This document shows, piece by piece, positions 8,506 through 17,461 of a DNA stretch of 32,111 bases. The translations under genes were made by a program, and so were the position numbers. Each line of letters begins with the position of its first letter. Position 1 is the first letter of the stretch. Location: assembly GCA_012519615.1 (NCBI GenBank), contig JAAYPW010000064.1, positions 1 through 32,111 of the forward strand, read 5' to 3'. Under the pieces are notes generated by a model that was given only the letters and a program-made list of their open reading frames with translations, did no database searches and was not told where the DNA came from. The stretch is from Fusobacteriota bacterium (GTDB lineage Bacteria > Fusobacteriota > Fusobacteriia > Fusobacteriales > JAAYPW01).

Positions 8506-9187
8506 GCCAAGTTTTGGAATTGTAATAACTATATTGGCTTTTTGGATCGCAAAATCTTTTTACAACAAATTTAAAATTTCTTTATTTAATCCAATACTAG
8601 TAAGTTCAGTTATTATTATTAGTTTTTTAATGATTTTTAATATAAAACTAGAGTCTTATTTGAAAGGTGGAAGTATGATTGAATTTTTTTTAAAACCTTC
8701 AACAGTAGTATTAGCAATTCCACTATATAACCAGATAAAATATCTAAAAAAATATTATAAAGCAATTTTAAGTGGAATTTTTGTTGGATCAGTAACTGCT
8801 GTTGTTAGTGTATTCGTACTTGGAAAACTTTTAAATTTAAATATGGATGTTATTAAATCTATTCTACCTAAATCAGTTACAACACCTATTGGGATAGAGA
8901 TTAGTTACTCTATTGATGCTATTGTATCTATTACAGTTTTTGTAATTGTAATATCAGGTATAATAGGTGCAATATATGCACCTATAGTTTGTAGTATTTT
9001 TAAAATTAATAACTCTGTTGCACGTGGTGTTGCAATAGGTACAGCTTCCCATGCTGTTGGTACTTCTAAAGCTATAGAGATGGGGGAAGTGGAAGGTGCA
9101 ATGAGTGGATTATCTATTGGTATTACAGGTCTTGCTACCACTTTTATTATTCCACTTTTTCTTTTTATTCTATCTCTTTTTTCATAA
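8486..9187 (+). CDS. lrgB: LrgB-family membrane protein
   Basis: 233 residues, about seven hydrophobic segments, typical LrgB length. Diagnostic motifs are LPKSVTTPIGIEIS, the GIIGAIYAP helix and RGVAIGTASHAVGTSKAIEM with its conserved His, then GAMSGLSIGITGLAT. It is the partner of LrgA in the inner membrane. I chose ATG 8486; an upstream in-frame GTG at 8477 overlaps the SD (AAAGGGTG). The gene converges on the small lipoprotein gene on the other strand, leaving 1 bp between the two stop codons and no visible terminator in that gap. Confidence 0.94.
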   Translation: MEKILNEPSFGIVITILAFWIAKSFYNKFKISLFNPILVSSVIIISFLMIFNIKLESYLKGGSMIEFFLKPSTVVLAIPLYNQIKYLKKYYKAILSGIFVGSVTAVVSVFVLGKLLNLNMDVIKSILPKSVTTPIGIEISYSIDAIVSITVFVIVISGIIGAIYAPIVCSIFKINNSVARGVAIGTASHAVGTSKAIEMGEVEGAMSGLSIGITGLATTFIIPLFLFILSLFS

Positions 9188-9188
9188 T

Positions 9189-9539
9189 TTAATAATAAAT
9201 TCTTACTTCATGACCAGAAATTTTAACTTCAGTATCGCTAAATACTTCGATTTTTACATTATCTGTATATAGAATATTATCCATTTGATAAGTATATTTA
9301 ATTCTATATATACCTTCATCTACATAGAATATATCATTTTCATATATTTTATGTCCTCTAAATTCAGCATATAGTGCCTGATATTTAGAATGATTTTCAT
9401 AATATATGGAGTCGTCTACTTTTATTTTAACTCTATAATCATTATAATTACTATAATTATTATATTCATAATAACAACCAGAAAAAATAAATAATACCAT
9501 AATAGATAATACTACTACCTTAATTTTTTTCATATCCAT
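9189..9539 (-). CDS. Small lipoprotein, distant paralogue of the neighbouring broken gene
   Basis: 116 residues from the ATG at 9539, which has GGGAGGG six bases upstream; a longer TTG-initiated version would include the SD itself. Residues 1-18 are a lipoprotein signal with lipobox FSGC. The mature protein is rich in Tyr and Asn at the N-terminus (YYEYNNYSNYNDY), followed by a short beta-rich segment whose pattern (KIYENDIFYVDEGIYRIKY) resembles a PEGA-like beta-sandwich. I do not recognise a named family. The disrupted gene just upstream encodes the same layout and aligns without gaps over the last 55 residues or so, so the pair looks like an old tandem duplication. A 16-bp inverted repeat sits just upstream of its ribosome-binding site. 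Confidence 0.7.
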   Translation of the reverse strand: MDMKKIKVVVLSIMVLFIFSGCYYEYNNYSNYNDYRVKIKVDDSIYYENHSKYQALYAEFRGHKIYENDIFYVDEGIYRIKYTYQMDNILYTDNVKIEVFSDTEVKISGHEVRIYY

Positions 9540-9552
9540 TTTAATCCCTCCC

Positions 9553-9589
9553 AACAAGTTATTAATATATATAATATTAATAACTTGTT
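9553..9589. repeat. Perfect 16-bp inverted repeat next to a ribosome-binding site
   Basis: Arms 9553-9568 and 9574-9589 are exact reverse complements (AACAAGTTATTAATAT) around a 5-nt loop. On the minus strand it ends one base before the GGGAGGG of the small lipoprotein gene and begins 14 bp after the stop of the broken gene. There is no T run after it, so it is more likely an operator or an mRNA structure than an intrinsic terminator. Confidence 0.8.
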
Positions 9590-9602
9590 AGTTGTGAGAT
9601 TT

Positions 9603-9953
9603 TTATTTATTTTCATATATAGTTAGTTCTGTTGTATTAATAAATATTGATGCTCCATTATCGTTATTAAATTTATATTCCTTTTCATAATAAGTTTCTC
9701 CAACCTTGAAAACAATTTTAACCTTTTGTTTCCCTTTAGGAACATAGATTATTTTTTCATCTGTTATTTTTTTATTATTTATTTCTAAATGTACAAATTA
9801 AAATTTTGTACCCTCTGACATAATTTCTTTTGAAACAAATCCAATATATACCGGATTTTCATCTTCAGAACCGCTTATTATATCGTCAATACACCCTGTA
9901 AATGCAAATAAAAAAATTGGTAATAATATTACTAATAAAACTTTCTTAATCAT
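9603..9953 (-). pseudogene. Small PEGA-like lipoprotein gene broken by an in-frame stop
   Basis: The frame starts at ATG 9953 with a good SD (GGAGG). It encodes a lipoprotein signal with lipobox FTGC (Cys21), reads 51 codons, meets TAA at 9800-9798, and continues open in the same frame for 64 more codons to a TAA at 9605. The downstream part (EINNKKITDEKIIYVPKGKQ...) is protein-like and aligns with the adjacent intact lipoprotein: K-I, I-x-YV, G, [RK]-[IV]-K at matching spacing. This points to one nonsense substitution rather than two separate genes. TTTTAA could come from a single base change or from a sequencing error. As it stands only a 51-residue lipopeptide would be made. An extended -10 promoter lies about 60 bp upstream. 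Confidence 0.8.
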
Positions 9954-10012
9954 ATTTTTTCCTCCACTTATTTTTTTTATCTATTTTAAATTAAAGTAGT
10001 AATTTCTAATAA

Positions 10013-10042
10013 ATTATATCATAAAGTAATTTGTTTTTTTAA
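10013..10042 (-). promoter_or_regulatory. Probable extended -10 promoter for the broken lipoprotein gene
   Basis: TATAAT (10018-10013) preceded by TGA, with a weak TTAAAA -35 (10042-10037) at 18 bp. The predicted leader is about 50 nt. Confidence 0.45.
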
Positions 10043-10124
10043 TAATATTAATGAATCTTTTCATCAAAATTAAATTTAGTTTTTATTATTTATCTTAATA
10101 AAATTACTTTACTTTTATAAATTT

Positions 10125-11939
10125 TTATTTTAAATTAACAGTATTTATTTCTTTATACTTTTTTTCCATATATTTTGGAATTTTATATTTTAATCTGTTT
10201 TCATTATATGATTCTATAAATTTTTCCTTATAATAATCTCGTTTTTCATCTAAATGTGATTTTTTACACACCTCAAATAATCTATAATATAGACTAGTTT
10301 TACTAAATTCAAATATTATTTCACAATTTAAAGCTTTTTCATATTCCTCTATTGCTTTTTTATAATCTTTGTCTTTATTAAAAAAACCACCTTTTAATGA
10401 GTGAAAAAGGTAATAATTAGGGAATAACTCTATTCCTTTATTAAGGTAATACAAAACTGTAGTTTTATCAATATATTTTTTATTATTTATATAAAAAACG
10501 TAAGATGCTACGATTTTTTGAGGAAATATTTCTTTATCGTCGGAATTAAATAGAGTTTTTAACTCTTTCTTTTGATTTTTTAGTGATGCAATCTGATATT
10601 TTGCAAACCAAGTATTAAATATAGATATTTCTTCACTTAAATATAGCATATCTTCATCTCTAAAAGTTAAAATATCTTGATTATCAATATTATATTTATA
10701 TATTTTTCCATTTCCTGCATATGAATTACCTTTAGAGAAGTATACTGATCTATTATTATAATCAAATATTAAACTAAATAACGTAAATTCGTTTGATATT
10801 GTGAGATAATTTCCTGAACCAATAAAATGTTTATAGTTATAAAAATCTGTATTTTGTAAAAAATTAAATAAAAAATTTTTATTATAATTATCATTATTTT
10901 CCAGTATTATCTTCTCTGCGTGGTATTCTCTAGATGTATTATTTCCATATTGCCCTACATCAAAGCTTAAATATTTTTTGGACAAAGTGTAATTATCATC
11001 TAACCTTCTATTGTTAAATATTGCATTAAATTCATAGATAGGTTTATTTTTTTCAATATTATATTCTGTAAATACTTTCTCTTTCTCATATAAATCATAT
11101 ATTCTTCCGCTATTTTCATTGAAACTACATATTGATAATATAGAACCAGGTTCATCATTTTTATTCTCTTTTATATAATTATTTACTTCATCCAAATTAC
11201 AATTTATTTCTAGGATTTCTCTAATTTTAAATCCTATTGGTATTCCATTGTATTTTTTATTATAAGCACCTTCACCATAATTAAGAGATATTGAAATACC
11301 TTTATTATTCATACCTTGGAAACACCCTATATAGGAAATAATCCCAAAATTTGTATAACTATTTTGGTTTTCACCATTATAATTTACTATTACAAAATAA
11401 TCAGATAAAAAATGTGGTATTAAGTCAAAATTTCTACCATGAATAATATTACCATTATCAGAACTTATGATCGAAGCACATCTACCTTGTATAATATTTC
11501 CACTTATATTTATAAAAAGTAAATCTTTAATATCAACCCCACTTCCATCGGATATCCCTTTTAGCTCTTCAATATATTTTTCTGGTAATCTACTACTTAT
11601 TTTATTTAATTTATGATTTATATAATTATTTGAAAATAATCTATAATAAAATGGTTGCTGTGATATATATATTTTCTTTATCTCTGTAATATTTTTTACT
11701 ATTTTTCTAATATCATCTTTTAATAAAATACCATATTGATATCCCATCTCATAGTTATTTCCGGATAAATACAAAATAGGGACACCGTTATTATATAAAA
11801 GTCTCCCTTTTTCATATGAATATATTGTTTGATCTCCAGATTGTTTTATTATTATATCATTTATTCTTACATCTCTTTTACTACAAGTTAAAAAGTTAAA
11901 AGCAAAGGCTATAACTAATATTAACTTAATATAATTCAT
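10125..11939 (-). CDS. C45-type (AAT-like) acyltransferase/hydrolase lipoprotein with TPR tail
   Basis: 604 residues. The N-terminus is a secretion signal ending in LTC (Cys19), a slightly atypical lipobox. The core resembles peptidase family C45 / acyl-CoA:6-aminopenicillanate acyltransferase-like Ntn hydrolases: PILYLSGNNYEMGYQYG near residues 54-70, then GRCASI with Cys154 as the likely N-terminal nucleophile after self-cleavage, and HGRNFDL at 167-173. Residues 500-570 form TPR-like helices (DKDYKKAIEEYEKAL). Family members cleave or transfer amide-linked acyl groups; the substrate here is unknown. The gene starts 39 bp after trpB and is probably co-transcribed with it. Periplasmic or surface exposure plus a TPR extension is unusual for the family. 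Confidence 0.75.
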   Translation of the reverse strand: MNYIKLILVIAFAFNFLTCSKRDVRINDIIIKQSGDQTIYSYEKGRLLYNNGVPILYLSGNNYEMGYQYGILLKDDIRKIVKNITEIKKIYISQQPFYYRLFSNNYINHKLNKISSRLPEKYIEELKGISDGSGVDIKDLLFINISGNIIQGRCASIISSDNGNIIHGRNFDLIPHFLSDYFVIVNYNGENQNSYTNFGIISYIGCFQGMNNKGISISLNYGEGAYNKKYNGIPIGFKIREILEINCNLDEVNNYIKENKNDEPGSILSICSFNENSGRIYDLYEKEKVFTEYNIEKNKPIYEFNAIFNNRRLDDNYTLSKKYLSFDVGQYGNNTSREYHAEKIILENNDNYNKNFLFNFLQNTDFYNYKHFIGSGNYLTISNEFTLFSLIFDYNNRSVYFSKGNSYAGNGKIYKYNIDNQDILTFRDEDMLYLSEEISIFNTWFAKYQIASLKNQKKELKTLFNSDDKEIFPQKIVASYVFYINNKKYIDKTTVLYYLNKGIELFPNYYLFHSLKGGFFNKDKDYKKAIEEYEKALNCEIIFEFSKTSLYYRLFEVCKKSHLDEKRDYYKEKFIESYNENRLKYKIPKYMEKKYKEINTVNLK

Positions 11940-11978
11940 ATTTCCACCACACTATTTTTTCCTATTAATTATATTTTT

Positions 11979-13127
11979 TTAGAATCTACCTACATCTTTA
12001 TCACCACGACCTGATAAATTTACAATACTTACTTCATCTTTTTTTCCTTTAAGAGTTTTTACTGCAAGAGCAATTGCATGTGCAGATTCTATTGCAGGTA
12101 TAATCCCCTCATATTTACATAAAAGTTTAAATCCTTCTATTGCTTCATCGTCTGTAATTGGTACATATTCTACACGTTTTATATCTTTTAAATAGGAATG
12201 TTCTGGTCCTGTACCAGGATAATCTAGTCCGGCTGATATTGAATAAGCATCTACAGGATTATTTTCATCATCAACTAAACAATATGAATACGTCCCTTGA
12301 AATACAATTGGTTTTCCCAATGTTAATGTAGCTGCTGTTTCACCAAGTGTTAGTCCTTTTCCCCCACCTTCTGCTGCATATATTTTTACATCTTTATCAT
12401 CTAAAAATCCTGAAAATAATCCTATTGAATTACTTCCACCACCTATACATGCAAATATATTATTTGGTAAATTCCCCTCTTCTGCAATAATTTGTTCCCT
12501 TGCCTCTTTACCAATTACCGATTGAAAGTATCTAACCATTCCTGGATATGGATAAGGACCTACAGCTGAACCTAAAAGATAAAATGTTTCTGGATTTTCT
12601 ACATAATATCCTAGTGCTCCATCTACAGCGTCTTTTAATGTACCAGTACCAGAATCAATCTGAACTACTTCTGCCCCCAATACTTTCATACGCTCAACAT
12701 TCATTGATTGTCTTTTAATATCTTCTCTTCCCATAAATATTTTACATTTTATACCAAACAGAGCTGCTGCTGTTGCAGTTGCTACTCCATGTTGTCCGGC
12801 ACCAGTTTCAGCTATTACCTCTTTAGCATTCATATATTTTGCAATTAATATTTGTCCTATTGTATTATTTATTTTATGCGAACCAGTATGATTTAAGTCT
12901 TCTCTTTTTAAATAAATTTTGCTTCCTATATAATTTGATAGATTTTTAGCATAATAAAGTGGAGATGGTCTACCTATATAGTTTTTTATGTAATACTCTA
13001 GTTCTCTATTAAATTCTTCATTCTTTTTTAATTTCTCAAAAACGTCCCCTATTATTAATAATTTTTCTTCAAGGTTTTTCGGTACAAATATTCCACCGTA
13101 ATCACCAAAATATCCTTTTTTTTCCAT
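11979..13127 (-). CDS. trpB: Tryptophan synthase beta chain (orphan)
   Basis: 382 residues from the ATG at 13127, chosen because GGAGG lies five bases upstream; the ATG at 13139 includes that SD. TrpB condenses indole with L-serine using PLP. The PLP lysine is Lys85 in HTGSHKINN. The catalytic Glu107 lies in ETGAGQHGVA, the phosphate loop is GGGSNSIG, and SAGLDYPGTGPEH, HAIALAV and NLSGRGDKD are all conserved. The C-terminus stops soon after GRGDKD, somewhat shorter than in enteric TrpB. No trpA or any other trp gene is in the window; the neighbour is a C45-type hydrolase. It may serve to salvage indole, or work with a TrpA encoded elsewhere. Its own promoter is at 13186-13214. Confidence 0.95.
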   Translation of the reverse strand: MEKKGYFGDYGGIFVPKNLEEKLLIIGDVFEKLKKNEEFNRELEYYIKNYIGRPSPLYYAKNLSNYIGSKIYLKREDLNHTGSHKINNTIGQILIAKYMNAKEVIAETGAGQHGVATATAAALFGIKCKIFMGREDIKRQSMNVERMKVLGAEVVQIDSGTGTLKDAVDGALGYYVENPETFYLLGSAVGPYPYPGMVRYFQSVIGKEAREQIIAEEGNLPNNIFACIGGGSNSIGLFSGFLDDKDVKIYAAEGGGKGLTLGETAATLTLGKPIVFQGTYSYCLVDDENNPVDAYSISAGLDYPGTGPEHSYLKDIKRVEYVPITDDEAIEGFKLLCKYEGIIPAIESAHAIALAVKTLKGKKDEVSIVNLSGRGDKDVGRF

Positions 13128-13185
13128 TTTAACCTCCATCTATTTTTCTATACAAATACTTTGTAAATATTTTTATAATTGACTA

Positions 13186-13214
13186 ATTTTAACATATTTT
13201 AAGTATTTTATCAA
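13186..13214 (-). promoter_or_regulatory. Promoter for trpB
   Basis: TTGATA (13214-13209), a 17-bp spacer and TAAAAT (13191-13186), with an extended -10 TGT. Confidence 0.65.
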
Positions 13215-13772
13215 ATTATTTTTAAATATTAAACTATAAATATAAATTCTTATAAATGATAAAATCATTTAACAATTACCATTAATATTCTTTAAAGAAA
13301 AATTGTAATAATTACATTATTTTTTAATTATAATTATATTTTAAATAATTTTAAATTAAAGTAACGGTGTCTATATCCCAAATAAAATGCAAATGTATTA
13401 TTTTTTTACAAAGAAAAATACTCAATGAAAAAACATTACGAAGTAATTTTCAAAATTTAGAAATATAATTAGTGAATATATATTAAGTGCATAAAACTTC
13501 TCTTCATTACTTGTGATCTACTCAAAAATATTTCTAGAAAATATTAGTTGCTTAGATTTTTTACTATGCAAACAAATCCTGAATGTATAAAAGTAATAAG
13601 ATTTTACAGTTTTTATTTTAAACATAGATAAAGTTATTTGAAAAATAGATAATTCTAATTATAAAATTATTTCTCTACATTAATAGAAAATTTTAAATTA
13701 AATATAAACAAAAATTAAATTTAAATATAAAATCTAATTTTTATCCCTATATTTAAAATCAATATAAAATCA

Positions 13773-13801
13773 TTGCTTTTTTTCATATTTTCTGATATAA
13801 T
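13773..13801 (+). promoter_or_regulatory. Promoter for glnS
   Basis: TTGCTT (13773-13778), a 17-bp spacer and TATAAT (13796-13801), with an extended -10 TGA. It lies 39 bp before the start codon. Confidence 0.65.
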
Positions 13802-13839
13802 TTAATAAACTAGAATTTCATAATTAAGGAGGATTTCTT

Positions 13840-15507
13840 ATGAAAGATATCGAAAATAAAATGACAAATTTTATAACTAATATTATTGATAAAGACCTTA
13901 AAGACAATAAACATAGTGGGAAAGTTATAACTAGATTCCCTCCAGAACCAAATGGATATATCCATATTGGTCATGCAAAATCTATCTGCTTAAATTTCGG
14001 TTTAGCGCTTCAATATAATGGCACTTGTAATCTTAGATTTGATGATACAAATCCTACAAAAGAAAATACAGAGTTTGTAGAATCAATTAAAAATGATGTT
14101 AAATGGCTTGGTTTTGATTACGGTGATAATCTTTATTTTGCATCTGATTATTTTGACATGATGTACAATTATGCTGTAGAATTAATAAAAAAAGGTAAAG
14201 CGTATGTATGTGACCTTAGTTTCGAAGAATCCAAAGAACATAAAGGAACACTAACTGTTGCTGGTAAAAATAGCCCATACAGAGATAGATCTATAGAAGA
14301 AAATCTTAATCTTTTTGAAAAAATGAAAAATGGTGAATTTGCAGAGGGTTCTTGTGTTTTACGTGCAAAAATTGATATGAGTTCGTCTAATGTTAATATG
14401 CGTGACCCTGTTATGTACCGTATACAAAAAGCATACCACCATAACACGAAAGATAAATGGTGTATTTATCCAATGTACGACTGGGCACACGGTATAGAAG
14501 ATTATATTGAGAAAATTACGCATTCTATATGTACGTTGGAGTTTGAAGACCATAGACCTCTTTATGATTGGTTCCTAGATAATCTCTCTTTAGATCACTA
14601 TCACCCACAACAAATTGAATTTGCAATGTTAAATATTACTAAAACAGTTCTTAGTAAAAGAAGATTAAAAAAACTTGTAGATGATAAGTTTGTAGATTCG
14701 TGGGATGATCCTAGAATGCCTACTGTTTCCGGAATGAGAAGAAGAGGATATCCTGCTGCTGCAATTAGAAATTTTGCAAATGCAATTGGTGTTTCAAAAA
14801 GTAATAGTTTAGTAGAATATGAATATTTAGAATTTTTCATTCGTAATGAATTAGATGAAATTGCAAGTAGAGCTATGGTCATTTTAGATCCAATTAAATT
14901 AGTCATTACAAACTATCCAGAAAACGAAGAGGAATGGTTCGATGCTAAAAATCATCCTAAAAAAGATGAGATGGGAACTAGAAAAATACCATTTTCTAGA
15001 GAAATTTACATTGAAAGAGATGACTTCATGGAAAATCCATCGAGTAAGTTTTTTAGACTAGCTCCTGGTACAGAAGTTAGATTACAACATGCTTATCATA
15101 TTACCTGCGATAACCTTGTGAAGGATGAAAATGGAAATATAATTGAAATTCAATGTTCATACGATCCTACAACAAAAGGTGGATGGGTTCCCGGTAGAAA
15201 AGTAAAAGGGACATTGCATTGGGTATCCGCTAAACATGCTGTTAAGGCTACTGCTAATATTTATTCACAAATTCTTACTGTGGATAGTTTAAACGACATC
15301 CCAGAAGATAAAGAGTTTACTGATTATTTTAATAAAGATTCATTAATAAAAAAAGAGTGTTTTATTGAACCTAGTATTTCTGATTCAGAACCTCTTAGTT
15401 ATTTTCAATTTTTAAGAAACGGTTATTTCTGTACAGATAAACTATCTACAAAAGAACATCCAATATTTAATTTAACTGTTTCACTTAAAGAATCTAAAGA
15501 TAAATAA
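13840..15507 (+). CDS. glnS: Glutaminyl-tRNA synthetase
   Basis: 555 residues, the same length as E. coli GlnRS. It charges tRNA-Gln with glutamine using ATP. The class I HIGH motif lies in [15 protein letters not shown] (about residues 33-47), and the KMSKS equivalent is [11 protein letters not shown] near residue 270. RFDDTNP and [13 protein letters not shown] are GlnRS-type signatures, and the C-terminal beta-barrel anticodon-binding region runs from about residue 340. AAGGAGG lies seven bases before the ATG. It is a single-gene transcript between its own promoter and a strong terminator. Presence of GlnRS suggests direct charging of Gln-tRNA, though GatCAB elsewhere is not excluded. Confidence 0.97.
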   Translation: MKDIENKMTNFITNIIDKDLKDNKHSGKVITRFPPEPNGYIHIGHAKSICLNFGLALQYNGTCNLRFDDTNPTKENTEFVESIKNDVKWLGFDYGDNLYFASDYFDMMYNYAVELIKKGKAYVCDLSFEESKEHKGTLTVAGKNSPYRDRSIEENLNLFEKMKNGEFAEGSCVLRAKIDMSSSNVNMRDPVMYRIQKAYHHNTKDKWCIYPMYDWAHGIEDYIEKITHSICTLEFEDHRPLYDWFLDNLSLDHYHPQQIEFAMLNITKTVLSKRRLKKLVDDKFVDSWDDPRMPTVSGMRRRGYPAAAIRNFANAIGVSKSNSLVEYEYLEFFIRNELDEIASRAMVILDPIKLVITNYPENEEEWFDAKNHPKKDEMGTRKIPFSREIYIERDDFMENPSSKFFRLAPGTEVRLQHAYHITCDNLVKDENGNIIEIQCSYDPTTKGGWVPGRKVKGTLHWVSAKHAVKATANIYSQILTVDSLNDIPEDKEFTDYFNKDSLIKKECFIEPSISDSEPLSYFQFLRNGYFCTDKLSTKEHPIFNLTVSLKESKDK

Positions 15508-15530
15508 TATTAATTTATATATAAGAAATA

Positions 15531-15563
15531 AAAAAGTTGCTATAATGTATAGCAACTTTTTTA
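15531..15563. terminator. Bidirectional terminator between glnS and the fapA operon
   Basis: A perfect 14-bp stem (AAAAAGTTGCTATA, 15531-15544, pairs with 15548-15561) around a 3-nt loop. A runs and T runs on the two sides let it work in both directions, ending glnS (plus) and the fapA operon (minus). Confidence 0.92.
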
Positions 15564-15572
15564 TTTTCACAT

Positions 15573-17426
15573 TTATTCATTTAATTCACACGGTAATGTA
15601 GATATCTCCTTTTTATCATTATCAAAGAAAAAAGTACTAAATCTAAATATTTCTTTTGTTATCAGCTGATTTTCCCCAATTTTTATCACTGCTCCAGGGT
15701 ATAGTTCATTAAAAACATGTATTTTCCCCTTTCTGCCTTCATTTAACGCATTTACTAATATATTTTTTTCGTTTCTTAATTCTACAATTTTTTTATTTAT
15801 CTCAAATTTCTTTTTTGTTAAATTCAATAATAAGTTTCTGTATTTTGGATCCAGTTTACCTTGGATTTCTTGCATTCTAAGATTATCTGCTTCAGTATCT
15901 GTTCTCTCTTTCTCTTTTGTAATTTTCCTTAGTTCTTCATCTATTAATTTATTTTTTTCTATTATATCTGGTAATGCACCTACAGTTAATTCTGTTAGTA
16001 TTCCAAATTCTGTCCCCACATATTTTGTAACAATATTTTTTCCAGCGATTAAAGAGCCCCCTATTATTTTTCCCCGACCTTTTATACAGATAATATCATT
16101 TTTTGCATTAATATCACTATGTAAAATATTTTCAATAGCTTCTACAATCCCACCTGAATCTATTTTAGAATACTGTATAAATTTCGCTTCAACATTTCCT
16201 TCGGCTTTTATATAACCTTTTAAATCCTCTTTACCTAAAATTCCTTGTTTAACTTTTACATTTCCCTCTGTTTCAATTATTGCATCCTCTACAATCTCCT
16301 CTATTATAACATCGCCTTTTGCTTTAATTATAAATCCCTCTAATACCCTTCCTAATATGTGTACACTTCCATTAAATTCAATATTTCCAACTGAATAATC
16401 CACATTTCCACTTACAGTATATAAAGGTTGTACACTTATATTGCCATTTACATCAACTAATTGCCCGTCTATATCTGCTATTAAAAATTCCTCATTTTCT
16501 GTTAAGCTAGTATTTTTTCCAACAAATATTTTTTTATCATTACCTGGCTCTGGTATAATTTCCACACCTAATACATTTTTACCTTTTATACCATTAGTTG
16601 CAAATATTTTTTGTACAAGTTTTTCCCCTTTTGTCACATTTATTATTAAGTTTAAATCTCTTAAATTTGCTTTTCCAGATTCATCTTTTTTAATTTTTAT
16701 CTCACTTGATGTATCAAATAAAGTAATTATCTCTGCATTTTTACCTTTTTCTGACGGTTTTCCCCTTGCTACAATAATCTCTTTATCATATATTCTATTT
16801 TCTACAATCTCGTCTATTATATTTTTATCTACACCATATAAAATTGAATTTTCCGCTAAAAGAGTCATAATTTGATCTTTTGATATATGGTTTCCTCTAT
16901 GAGGTGGATAAGCAACAATTACAGCCTCCATATTATCTTTTCTTAATTCGATTCTTAAAAGTGCATCAATATAATAAGATTTATCATATTCAGCAATTTT
17001 TACCTTTTCACCTTTTTTTTCATATAATGCTTTTTTTACATTCTCTAAATTAGGATCTTTTATCTCTCTTCGCTCTAATTCTTTAATAATTAGTCTTTCG
17101 TTAGATGAATTAGACTCAAAATTTTCTTGAATTGTTATGAAAATTCCACTTTTTAATATCTCTATATTAAATTTTTCTTTTTTTTCAATTTTTTCTTTTA
17201 TTTCTACTTCTTTTTCTTTCTCCACTATAATAGATTCTACCTCATCTACATCTATTACTGTTTTCTCTATCCAAATCTTTAATGTTAATTCTTTAGTTTT
17301 CCCAAAAAATGTTTTTTCACGATTTACTATTTCATATTTCACAAAATCTATAGGTACATTAAAATGATTTGCAACTTTTTTTATTATCTCTTCTTCATTT
17401 GTTCCTTTAATTATATATTTTTTCAA
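15573..17426 (-). CDS. FapA-family protein (DUF342, flagellar assembly protein A)
   Basis: 617 residues. Residues 1-50 resemble the Jag N-terminal domain (KGTNEEEIIKKVANHFNV ... FFGKTKE). A charged linker at 55-90 (EKEKEVEIKEKIEKKEK) leads to the DUF342/FapA core. That core ends in a right-handed beta-helix of glycine-spaced strands at about 330-475 (GNVDYS, GDVIIEE, GNVKVKQG, GGSLIAGKN), followed by a coiled coil at about 490-565 and a short beta tail. FapA proteins are bactofilin-like polymer formers; in Vibrio one is needed for polar localisation of flagellar assembly. The start is TTG (17426) with GAGGTGA seven bases upstream. It is the last gene of the flagellar ring/rod operon, before the bidirectional terminator. 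Confidence 0.9.
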   Translation of the reverse strand: MKKYIIKGTNEEEIIKKVANHFNVPIDFVKYEIVNREKTFFGKTKELTLKIWIEKTVIDVDEVESIIVEKEKEVEIKEKIEKKEKFNIEILKSGIFITIQENFESNSSNERLIIKELERREIKDPNLENVKKALYEKKGEKVKIAEYDKSYYIDALLRIELRKDNMEAVIVAYPPHRGNHISKDQIMTLLAENSILYGVDKNIIDEIVENRIYDKEIIVARGKPSEKGKNAEIITLFDTSSEIKIKKDESGKANLRDLNLIINVTKGEKLVQKIFATNGIKGKNVLGVEIIPEPGNDKKIFVGKNTSLTENEEFLIADIDGQLVDVNGNISVQPLYTVSGNVDYSVGNIEFNGSVHILGRVLEGFIIKAKGDVIIEEIVEDAIIETEGNVKVKQGILGKEDLKGYIKAEGNVEAKFIQYSKIDSGGIVEAIENILHSDINAKNDIICIKGRGKIIGGSLIAGKNIVTKYVGTEFGILTELTVGALPDIIEKNKLIDEELRKITKEKERTDTEADNLRMQEIQGKLDPKYRNLLLNLTKKKFEINKKIVELRNEKNILVNALNEGRKGKIHVFNELYPGAVIKIGENQLITKEIFRFSTFFFDNDKKEISTLPCELNE

Positions 17427-17461
17427 AAAGACTCACCTCATTTCTTATTGAAATTAAAATA

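Larger units (their letters stand above)
13140..13839. other. 700-bp divergent gap between trpB and glnS
   Basis: The ends hold the trpB promoter (13186-13214) and the glnS promoter (13773-13801). The roughly 550 bp between contain no credible reading frame and no tRNA. I saw no T-box signature before glnS and no Trp-codon leader peptide before trpB. The middle part is slightly less AT-extreme (13370-13460) and may be decayed coding DNA, but nothing is identifiable. Confidence 0.5.

Noticed and set aside
13370-13460. Possible decayed transposase between trpB and glnS
   Set aside because: A short frame (KEKYSMKKHYEVIFKI) vaguely recalls IS3-type OrfA starts, but it ends at once and no inverted ends or OrfB remains were found.
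13640-13839. T-box riboswitch before glnS
   Set aside because: No T-box consensus, specifier loop or terminator hairpin is visible; the leader is only about 30 nt.
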